From Owenia fusiformis (taxonomy: Eukaryota; Annelida; Polychaeta; Sabellida; Oweniidae): a stretch of DNA of 64,000 bases. Positions 33,110-44,300 of this stretch are shown here, piece after piece (the stretch's first letter is position 1; the number at the start of each line of letters is the position of its first letter). The notes beneath the pieces were generated by a model, which searched no databases, was not told where the DNA came from, and worked only from the letters and a program-made list of their open reading frames with translations. The stretch is from assembly GCA_903813345.2 (NCBI GenBank), contig CAIIXF020000010.1:18675181-18739180 (forward strand), in the 5' to 3' direction. The position numbers were made by a program, and so were the translations under genes.

Positions 33110-33256
33110 ATATTATCCTATAGTCGGTTCAGGATATTGGGATTATCCCTTGGCCAATATAATATATTTTCCCTCGGGACCTGCGGCCCTCGGGCAAATA
33201 TATTATATTGGCCTCGGGATAATCCCAATATCCTGAACCTCACATAGGATAATCTC
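33110..33256. repeat. Long palindrome (foldback) with GC-rich tip
   Basis: The arms hold ATTGGGATTATCCCTTGGCC and GGCCTCGGGATAATCCC, with the tip around CTCGGGACCTGCGGCCCTCGG. The same sequence in the opposite orientation occupies about 42010-42175, including the flank TTGGTATGGGATAAACA. It is a dispersed foldback family. Confidence 0.7.
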
Positions 33257-33399
33257 TTTAAATTTTCCAAATTTTTTTAAAAATTTTATCCAAAAATTTT
33301 TTTTTACATTTTTTATTTTTTTCAATTTTTTGTCAAAATTTTTTTTAAAGTATGTTTTGGAATTTTGGATCTTTATAATAATTTAATACTGCACAAGTC

Positions 33400-34399
33400 C
33401 TACAATAATTACAAATGCATGGTGCGAGTAAGTCTGTCAGATCCATTCGATGTACTCCAGGGGGTCCATCAAGGTGGGGTATATTCCATGCTGATGTACC
33501 ATTCCATGCTGATGTACCAATTGTTCAATGCTGACTTACTAACTGATTTACAAGCCCTGGGCATAGGTGCATCGGTGGGGGAAATGGATGTCACCTGTCC
33601 TGCATATGCCGACGATACCTCTTTTCTTACTACTAGTACGACATCTATGAATACATTACTTAATGAAATGGAGATATGAGATTCATCCTGGCAAATGCAA
33701 TATAATGATTTATGGTGATGCAGTGGAACCAGTATTTAAAATTGGTAATAGAAATGTTAATGTTGTTCAGAAACAAATACATGTAGGTATACCATTATCA
33801 GTTAATGGTGACATTACTGATTTTATTGACAATGCTATAAGCTCAGGTAAACGGAAATACTATTCACTCCTCGGGTTGGGTGGCAACTGTAGGGGACTTT
33901 GTCCTTTTACAGCATCACGACTGTATTGGGCATTATCTGTTCCTACAATGCTCTATGGAAGCCCTTTAATGCATACTCTGGCAGGGACATAGAAAAACTT
34001 GAATTAACACATAGAACAATTGGTAAGCGTATTCAATGCCTACCAAAATTTTCAGACAACATATTTGCCACCGAGCCTCTGGGTTGGTTGAATTTAGAAT
34101 TCAGAATTGTAATAGATAAACTGATGTTTTTCTTAATGCTAATGAAATTGCCAATCAAAAATATTTACAAACAAATCCTCATATTTCGAGCCACCGAATT
34201 AGCGCATAATGATAACATCGGAGTTGTATCTCCTATTCATACGATTTGGAATGCTCGGATAAGGTTCAATTTGTTGGACACGGCAAAAAACATGTTAAAC
34301 ACTGGTATTTATCCCTCAAAATCAGAGTGGCACAAATTAGTATTAGGACGGGTAAGATACACTCAGAAACTTTATTTCATTTTCAACTTTCACCGGTGA
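33400..34399 (+). pseudogene. Degraded LINE reverse transcriptase fragment
   Basis: Three overlapping frames carry consecutive RT pieces: GVHQGGVYS and the catalytic AYADDTSFL (about 33430-33640), then KWRYEIHPGKCNIMIYG and VPTMLYGSPL (33663-33992), then ELTHRTIGKRIQCLP and EPLGWLN (33999-34399). Small frameshifts separate them. An 18-base tandem duplication (TTCCATGCTGATGTACCA) sits at about 33486-33521. The endonuclease part is missing. It lies about 0.9 kb upstream of the gene B promoter. Confidence 0.75.
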
Positions 34400-35300
34400 T
34401 TTCAATGATATGCAACGTATGACAGTGAAACAAATGTGATATATTTGCACCTATTGTATCTTTGAATCAAATGGAGTAAAGACAGCCATGGATCTTACTT
34501 ATTTAAGATGTAAAACATCATTCAAATATTTAGAAGTTGAATTTAGCTATTTGATAGTAAATATTGCATTAAGTACTCATTATTTTGCAAACATGAGTGC
34601 CTGGAACAACAAACTATATCGGTTACAAACAATTCTGTGTTTTATTTATTTCTTATATTGAGAAATTCAATATATAAACAGGAGTTTATTAACTTCCCCC
34701 TACATTTTCAGACATCTTCGGGTCTTTGCTCGGCGGTAGGTTGTATATAGGCGGGTAGACTTTCCCCGTGATCATCGGAGCTCTGCTTTGTTTAAGACGT
34801 AAACACCTTTAATATTAAAAAATAAAAAGTATAGTATGAATATATGATTCAAATAATATCAATAAATTTAAAAGTATTATTAATGTTTCATTTTGCAACT
34901 TGTTTATTTCTAGGCAAAATGTACCCGAATTATGTAATTTCTATGTTATTTACTGTCTCTCTTTGTTGTTTACATCAATTCATATGGATACCATTATAGT
35001 TTCGTTTTGAGATTATTCGTTTAATAATTCGAAAAGTCGTTGTAATTAGGTCCAGGGAAGAAATCAAGTGAGTGGGGGCACTGTCGGTGATTCCAGGGGA
35101 TATAATATTACACGTTCACGTACACGTTTCCTTCGACATGAGTACGAGTGGGTGGGCAACTTGACTTTTCGCAATCAATTTAATTCAAATTATGCCAAAT
35201 CGAATACTACATGCAGTGTCTCATGATCACGTTAGATACGTTATAACTACTGGAGAGATTCCAAAAATGTGTTATCTATGTAGCCACTCCTGGCATGGTC
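34400..35300. other. Upstream region of gene B
   Basis: AT-rich, no coding sequence. I looked for strong immune-type regulatory motifs and found none that I would defend; GGTGATTCC near 35081 is only half-like a kappaB site. Confidence 0.35.
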
Positions 35301-35303
35301 GGA

Positions 35304-35334
35304 TATAAATCAATGACAGTACTAGTTCTACTCA
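35304..35334 (+). promoter_or_regulatory. TATA promoter of gene B
   Basis: TATAAAT at 35304-35310 is followed 30 bases after its first T by an initiator-like TACTCAGAC (A at 35334). The predicted 5' UTR is 36 nt, ending at ATG 35370. Spacing and order are canonical for RNA polymerase II. Confidence 0.55.
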
Positions 35335-35385
35335 GACGTTTGTCATCAAAGACAAATTGAGACGTCGCAATGCCAGCATTTTCAG
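35334..35385 (+). CDS. Gene B exon 1 (5' UTR and MPAFS)
   Basis: ATG-CCA-GCA-TTT-TCA-G is followed by donor GTACGT. The single trailing G completes GAC with the AC that opens the Death-domain exon, giving MPAFSDTPDWL. It sits 36 nt after the predicted start site of a TATA promoter. Coding part is 35370-35385. Confidence 0.6.
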
Positions 35386-38300
35386 GTACGTATTGACTTT
35401 GACGAAATGAATTTTTCATGACTGAATCTATTTGAATTTCTATTTTTTGTTGTTGTTTTTATTTCAATTCAATATCTCTTTTTCAATTCATGTATATATT
35501 TCTCATTTTATGACTTTGTATACATCATTACAATATTTGTGAAAGATGATACAATTTTTAATTTCTGTACACTATTACAATAGTTTACAAATATAATGTA
35601 CCATAAGTAACCATTCATTAAAAAAGTATAGCTAGACAGTCAAGCCGAGTAAGTAAGTCAACATTCGAAAATAAAAATCTCAAAAATCGTACATCTTTGA
35701 TTTCCAAAATAATTTGTGAGGTGGTTATTAAGACGATAATACACATTTTAACGTATTAATTTTGAGCACATCTCGAATCCATTCTCAACAAAGCGTTCTC
35801 GAAATAAGTATTCGAAATATTTGAGTTCGGGATGATAAAAGTACGTTAAGATATACCGCTCCTTAACAAACTCCTTTGGGAACAAGATATAGAATCATAT
35901 GCATATTCTTCTTGTTTACTCGCTGACACATGCCAACGAATGTTACATAAGTAAATATCTCCGTTTTAAATAATTTTGTAAATGTTGTTCTCTACAGATG
36001 CCATTTTTTATAATTGAAAAACAAAATTAAACATTTTGCATTTCTAAATTGATAAGTTTCTTGGGATACAACTTAACTGTTAACGATTTAAGTCATTAAT
36101 AATATTTCCCTAAGTGATTCCATGCTAAATAGACAGTAATTAGGTCATTGTTTTGTGTTCAACCTTGTTTGCATGACTTTTAAACATGAGTCGACAATTA
36201 TGTAGGAAATTTCAATTCCAAATGTAAGCGTTTCAACTCCTGTTTTTGCACAAAATTTAGCCTTTTAGAATGATAGATCGCCAAAATCTGCATGTACCTC
36301 TCAATGAGGCGACATGTTTTTAAATTTATAGATGATGGGCTATAAACTCAAAGAAAAATTCAAACCACCCGCTATTATTTTGATTACACAAGACAAAATT
36401 TCTACTCCCGGGGAGCACTGTGGTAACACTTTGAAGGAGGATTCTTGAAAAATCACAAAAGGTTTCACGCAATTTTATTGCTTTGTTTAAGCCTCGACTA
36501 ATATCATACTCAAATCCGATACCATAATTATGAATTAAAATGAAACATTAAACTCACCAGGTTATTTGATAAACCGTTTCGAGAGTTGATGATTTGAGTT
36601 AACTGTGGATATTTATATTAATGTAAGTCGGCATGCATTTGACAGTTAATGTGCACACATGATGTATGCATCAACGTGTGACTTAGATATCAATTCGTGA
36701 CTATCATATTTGGCTTTCAAAAATTAAGTTGGAAGTTGCAGTGGTTGGAGATTAAAAAAACGTCAATCACATCCAAATATCCGAACGACGTCAAGTATTA
36801 GCAATACACTTTTCGTGCATCTCGAAAGAGGCAATGTTCTGTGATCCAGCAATGTGCATTCCGAAAGAAAAAATTCACAAATATCAACAAATTTCATTGA
36901 GTAGGATATTACATTCGAAATCACAACTTTCAAATTATTTGTTTTAACCAAGAATTGTAAGAACTTAAAACATGTTGTTAGTTTTTCAAACCGCACATCC
37001 TCATTTACGTTCTTTAACAAGGATGAATTCATTTGAAAACATGGATTTTCTTGATTATTCTTCAAAACTACCCTTGAAATATAAGTATGTGGGATATTAC
37101 AGTGTAAATTGACACGCATTTGTTTGCTCCATATCATGAAAAAATAGATGCAGTACCATCTTTCAATATTTGAAAACAGAAAGTTCATTCTGTATTTAAA
37201 CAAGAAAAAATACATAATGGTTGATTCATAATGAAAAATGACCAATAACATACATCTTTTGAAGTAGGGGTATACAGGGACATAGTGGAAATTCAGAAAT
37301 TTAGGCCATATTCCCAAGATTGCTTCACCATTATGTAACAGAACATCAAATTTATCATTTACACGTTTGCTGATAGGTTTATTGAAAATAATTAAACAGA
37401 GGTTTATTTCAATTGTGGCACCATTCTTAGTTAATATTGATGAACATACGAATATCGAATGTTGACTAAGTTACTTGGCTTGACCGTAGAGTCTTGACCT
37501 TATAGCTAAAGATAAGAGTTTCATACTTTTTCAAGCTTAATCACGTTGCGGTATCCGAACTTCGTGCATATTGCGTGAAACCCTGACAAACTGCGCGCAC
37601 ATTTAAAAATGGCAGACGGGGAGGACACGACTCCCTAAGGATGAAAAGCACTGGAAATACAAGTATTGTTTATAAGATATTATACCAGTATGTGGAGACT
37701 AGCTTACTTTACAAGAAGCACTCGATTTTGTTCATGGTGTAAACCTAGTTATCTCAATATAAGGTTCCCAACGAGCTTTCGTGTTCAAAATATACAGCGC
37801 TGCGTAAAATAAACAGAACAACATTTTATCCAAGCCAATTTAGAAAACCAAGGCCAATGAGTGTAATATATGCCCAGTTAAACTAACACAATAACAACTT
37901 TTTGTCTGGACTCACTTATTATGTAAGAATGAATTGTATTACTGTTTACTGCATTAAATGTCAAGTATACTATCTGCATTTCATTTCAAATGCCTATCTC
38001 ACTTATCGAAGGTATACAAGAAATGTTATTTTGAAACAAATTCAGCACAACCAAAACCATGTCCACATAATATGACAAATCCAAGATGGCTGCCACAATT
38101 TTAGATCCATGCACATGTGAAGAAGTTAGAAATACATATGGTCCACAAGTTCCATCCCCAATAAAATGGGAAGTTTAAGGTTTTCACACATATCAACTCT
38201 ATTCCTATATACTTTATATTTGTGGTAAGACTTGTGATCTAGGTAAACTTAGCATGTTCATGTACCTCCTATCCTCTGAAGCTAAAAACAGAAATAGTGA

Positions 38301-41300
38301 CTTCAATTGAGAAAAATGAATCTTATGGGCTCCATATACATTTTGAGTGGCTGTCCGGCTTAAGTTAGATACTACTGATAATCTGAGATTGAAAATTATG
38401 TCAAGTTTAGTCCTCAGCCTCTCATAACGGATAACTTCGAGGTAATTGTGTTGTTACTGCAAAAACCTCTATTTCTTCATCACAAATCTACCATCTTTTG
38501 CATCTGTCAAAACCCTTCATTTCATGTTAATTTTCAGACTTTTGCTTGTGCCATCACTAGATATATATATTCAACTTGTTATTCAGAATATTTTTAGAAC
38601 TTTTCATGAATTTTTTTATTTTCACACTTTTGAAAAAATGACTAAGTCAGAGAATGGCCTCTTAATGGCATGTCCCCTTTAGTTATCTCTAGGAGAAGCA
38701 AGACATGTCTCCCTTGGATAATATAGCTTATCTGACCTCATTTGTTTTCAAAACTGGCATAATATGTCTCAAAACCTGTCATTTAAGCCATGTATGACTG
38801 TCAAATACAGCTGAGACTGATTGTTCAGGTGGGTGGAGGTTCGGGAAACCCTTGCGTTAAGTAAAAAAATTGGAACAGTTTCCATCTATTGACACATTTT
38901 TGTTAATCATATGTTATCTTCAATACTCTAGGAAATTGAAAAACAGTTCATTGTCAATAGCTTGTGTAAATATGAATATATACAAGCTCAACATCTAATT
39001 AATGAACATGTCCTCCACCCACCTGAACAATCAGTCTGAGCTGAGCAATCAGTCGAACGTAAAGATATTCGAACGATAAATTTAAACAGGATAAAAATTG
39101 CTTTCGTGAACTGTCATTGTTGTTTCCGTTTGTACAGCGACGACCTGTCCCGAGAGACAGTATTGATAACTTCAAAAATTAAAATACTTGTTAACAAAAC
39201 AATATCCTTACTTGGGACTCCCTTGCATGCTTAAACTTATCTTTTAGGATGCGCGATTTGGGCACTAACACTCTTTGGCAATCGTTTTTATAACCCCAAG
39301 TTACACTCCACAACAACTTCTACTGAGCGGTACATTCCCCTTCGGACCAAGGAAATTGCCGTTTCCTTCAGTACTAGTTGTACTAGGTTATCGTTCTCTT
39401 GACTTGTTCCCTTCCGGGCCAGGGAATGTCATGACGCAATGAAAATCTTGCCCTCTTCTAAATTCTCAACTTTTTTTGTCTGCTGGTTTTTTGTCCATTT
39501 ATTAAGGATAACACCAACTGTTCTTTGTTTTTAGAATTCATTAAGAAGTGTTTCCAGTCTTTGTATTTAGGTGTAATAGTTGCAAGACACTTTAGAACAA
39601 TTGGATCTGATATTCCCCTTCATTGTCCCTCTGTTTCCTCTATTGATATTTTGTTCTGGGAGTCTGGTATAAAATATATTACTGCACTATCTCTAGGTAA
39701 AGCCTCAAATATGTGCATAATGTGACAGCCGCATTCTGCATAGTCTTATTATGATAAGCAAATTTAATGCATCAAATGACCCAGATGAAATATCTATTGA
39801 TATATCATGATGATTGTTTTGATATTTAAGGAAATATATATGACCTTCCTAGTACCTCCTTAATGTTTACTTCCTAACAAATGATTTATGTTGCCAAAGC
39901 AACCAGTTGCCCCACATTTATGAAACTTGTCATAGTGTAAGAACATGATGAGAAGATAATTACCTGTCGATAACAAGATGATTGGTTAGATATTCTAGGA
40001 ATTATACATGGCTTTTATAGTACCCCCCCCCCCCCCCTTAATGTGTACAAATGGTTTCTGTTACTGTAGCAACCAATTGAAACATATTAATGAATCTTGT
40101 CATAGTTGTAAGACATGATAAGTAGATGATTACCTGTAAATATCAAGATGATTGGCTGAATATTCTAGGAATTATAGATGGCTTTCATTTTATCCCCCTA
40201 AAAATCACACCACGGGAGATAGTCTCATACTGCACCGTTTTTCCTCAAATTGTTCCATTCAAAGCATAAAAAATCCCTTCCTGATGGTATATTATTCTTT
40301 TAAACAGAGTCCCTACTTCCAGCGACATTTTGGTCCCCAGCTGTAAGAAGGCCTGTGATTTGTTTTGTAAATATTTACTCTTAATTTTACTTTTGATATA
40401 CAAATTCAATATGATATTTTATGTTATAATGTTTGTTGATCATGGCTTAAGTATTCTTTAATCCATGGATTATTTTTTTTGTCTAGGGGAGGAGTTGTCC
40501 AGTGGATGAATTGTCTAGGGGATGAATTGTCCAGTGGATGAGTTGTTTAGGGGATAAGTTGTCCAGGGGATGAGATGTCCAGGGAATGAGTTGTCTAGGG
40601 GAGGAGTTGTCCAGTGGTTGAGTTGTCTAGGGGATGAGTTGTCCAGGGGATGAGATGTCTAGGGGATGAGTTGTCCAGTGAATGAATTGTCCAGGGGAGG
40701 AGTTGTCCAGTGGATGAGTTGTCTAGGGGATGAGTTGTCCAGGGGATGAGATGTCCAGGGGATGAGTTATTTAGGGGATGAGTTGTCCAGGGATGAGCTG
40801 TCTAGGGGATGAGTTGTCCGTAAGCCCTTTTTAAGACTCTGTCTATCCATGTCAGGATTGACAACTGTATTAAAATCACCACCTATGATTAATTCACCAA
40901 GTGCATGCTCATTAATAACTTTGTCAACGTAATTTCTTTTAAAAATATTATCCATTAAAAATTTTTAAAATAAGAATTTCTATTTGAATATCATCAGGTG
41001 ACACGTGTAAATAAAATAATCACTTCTGTTGTTCTTTTATTCAAAGACACACCAGATTGGCTGCAGGGGCTGGCAGGGCACATAGGTTTGCCTATTAGAA
41101 AAGTAGCTCGACAACTCGGTGTTACCGACGCTTCTATTGAAAACATTGAATGGAATAATAGTGGGAATAGTGAAGAATGTGCCTACCAGATCCTGAGAAA
41201 ATGGTATCAGAATTACCAAGGGGAAAATCCAAAAGTTTACATATATGACATTCTTATTGAGTGTGGCTTGAGAAGCGTCGGTGATCATTATTTAAAACAG

Positions 41301-44300
41301 CCAACAGGTATGTATTACATAGACCCTATTTTTATATTAAGATTTTGACATGTATGTTGGTTACACAGTTTGCATAGTCATCAATTATATCAATCAAAAT
41401 GAAAATGTTCTTATTTTTCATTTTGACGTTTCTAAAGGGAACATAAGGAATGTTAAACTTGAGTGTAAAATCGAAACGAAAACGGAAAAGATTGAAACGT
41501 TATGTTTCGTTTAAACACAGCCAATTATGAAGTGTTGCTCATCCTGAAAAGACTCAATCGATAAAGTCTTATCCGCAAGGTGTGTGGCGCTGTATCTTCT
41601 GGTTTCTATCCTTTATGGAAAAAGTGTCCCTGCTCGTATCCTGGTGATCTTACTTCTTTGTTGCTTGGTATGCACGTTGCCACATTCACTGGTTTTAGCC
41701 CCGGTTTCAGAGTTCCTTGAACCTCGATTACTACAAGTCGTTGTTTGACAATCTGGAGTTTTTTTACTCGACGCCGTGTTGCGTTGCTTCTTTTACGTAC
41801 GCTTTTCTTACACTGAGTGATTGAATTTCTCCTTATCATATTCTATTTCTTGGATCTTTTTTTTCAAAGTTCACCTGGCCTACTATTCTTGCGTGTTTCG
41901 AGTTACCTTCATTTTTTGATTGACATTGAATCGATGCCATAAAATCAAAAGTAATGGTTTAACCTTATTAACCGTACAAGACATATAATAGTACAATAAC
42001 GTCATTTCGAAGGGCAATATAGAGATTACCCTATATGAGGTTCAAGATATTGAGATTATCTCGAGGCCAATATAATATATCTGCACGAGGGCCGTAGGTC
42101 CCGAGGATAGATATATTATATTGGCCAAGGGATAATCCCAATATGCTGAACCGACTATGGGATGATCTGTTTATCCCATACCAATTACATTGTTCAATTG
42201 GCCAAAGTTCAGAAACTTTGCAACCAACCATGGAATTATTTGAAAATATTCATGTGCAGTTTTGTATTCTTGTCCGTAGCCGGATTTTCCTGTTCAAATC
42301 TTATTAACGGGGCATACTGCTCCTTCCCTTCTTTAAAGCATCAAACAGATCGCGATTGTCTGCGTTTTTCTCCATTGTCGTTTACAGTATGCGAACGTTA
42401 AGCTATATCAGCCCGCTGATGAAAATATAAGTTTTTACAAACCGACTTTATGTACCCGTAACACGTCCAAATATGGGATAAAGTGAATTATTATATCACT
42501 ATCTAGCTAGCGACAGTATGATTGGTCAAAACCGGGTCACATGTCGTGGGATATCTGGCGATATTCAATGGCAATGCTAATCAGATAAGACAACCGTGAG
42601 ATATCTAGCGTTATTATATCACTATCTAGCTAGCGACAATATGATTGGTCAAAACCGGGTCACATGTCGTGGGATATCTGGCGATATTCAATGGCAATGC
42701 TAATCAGATAAGACAACCGTGAGATATCTAGCGATATCCCACGCTCCCGGGAATTTTCAAAGAATTTGTTTTCGTTCAGTGTAAATAATTTAGTTCAGTT
42801 TAAGTCAAAATGGCAGACGAACCGAGTAGATTCGTAAAAATATCTGAAGACTTAATGACTTTATAATATTAGGGATGTTTAGCTAGACAGTGATATAATA
42901 AAACAAATATTTCACTCCATTTTCGGTGAATACCTGTAGCACTTTCACAAGGTGATATTCCACTTGCCCTTCGGGCTTCGTGGAATATCACTTGTGACAG
43001 ATGTACAGGTATTCACCTCAATAGAGTGAAATATTTGTTCAATACCCCACGCTCCCGGGAATTTTCAAAGAATTTGTTTTCGTTCAGTGTAAATAATTTA
43101 GTTCAGTGTAAGTCAAAATGGCAGACGAACCGAGTAGATTCGTAAAAAATATCAATGTTAACCTATATCTAGCGATATCCCACGCTCCCGGGAATTTTCA
43201 AAGAATTTGTTTTCGTTCAGTGTAAATAATTAAGATCAATGTAAGTCAAAATGGCAGACGAACCGAGTAGATTTAATGTATTTCAATGTTAACCTATGAC
43301 TTAATAATATTAGGGATGTTTAGCTAGACAGTGATATAATAAAACAAATATTTCACTCTATTTTCGATGAATACCTGTAGCACTTTCACAAGGTGATATT
43401 CCACTTGCCCTTCGGGCTTCGTGGAATATCACTTGTGAAAGATGTACAGGTATTCACCTCAATAGAGTGAAATATTTGTTCAATATTTCGGCCCAAGGTT
43501 CAATATTTCACTGTACATTGCCCGCAGTAATGACGTTATTAGTATTATTGTTAGTACCTCAGTTGAAATACTCGATTTTGATTGGTCAACGAGCGGTGAA
43601 TAATTTTAACTGTACACCGCGCAATGCATTGCCGGTGAATAATATTCCCAGCATTCCATTAAAATGACGTCATTATCAGACGATAAAATGGCCGCCGCTA
43701 GCACTAGCCGATTCAAAAATGTTGAAGATGAGGATATTATTAGTCTCTTAGAGAGTAAAGAGAGTCAAAATACGAAGAAAAATCTAAAACTTTGTACAAA
43801 GCTTTTAGTGGACTTGGCCCAGGAGAGTAATTTGACTCCATTGAGTGAACTTACTGCCGATATACTGAAATACAACATGAACGTCTCGAGGGTCTGGATC
43901 CAACTTCAAGTCAACTTCAAGGGTCAGAAAAATCTTAAGATATTCTTCGGACTAACAAAACAATTATAGACCTCTCCATTCGGTTTACTGTCAAAATTAT
44001 ATCCCGAGACTGTAAACCGAGACCTCTCGGTTTACAGTCTCGGGATATAATTTTGACAGTAAACCGAATGGAGAGGTCTATAATTGTTTTGTTAGTCCGA
44101 AGAATATCTTAAGATTTTTCTGAAACGGTCTCGGTTTACAGTCTCGGGATATAATTTTGACAGTAAACCTCTGGAGAGGTCAATAATTGTATATTACCAC
44201 CGTTAATGACCAGGACTGAAACAGCAAGAAAATCTTACGCACTGAACGATATCTTATTTCGCTGGGGAAAATTGCCGGAGGTTAAAGTGTGCGCTAAAGT

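Noticed and set aside
36763-37317. 184-codon minus-strand open frame in gene B intron 1
   Set aside because: No domain, no homologous motif, composition (Phe, Ile, Tyr, Cys rich) as expected from AT-rich non-coding DNA, and no promoter or splice context. A protein profile search would be decisive.
40483-40822. CRISPR-like array
   Set aside because: Contiguous repeats without unique spacers, in an animal genome; it is a minisatellite. The same applies to the 20-base units near 31360 and 31830.
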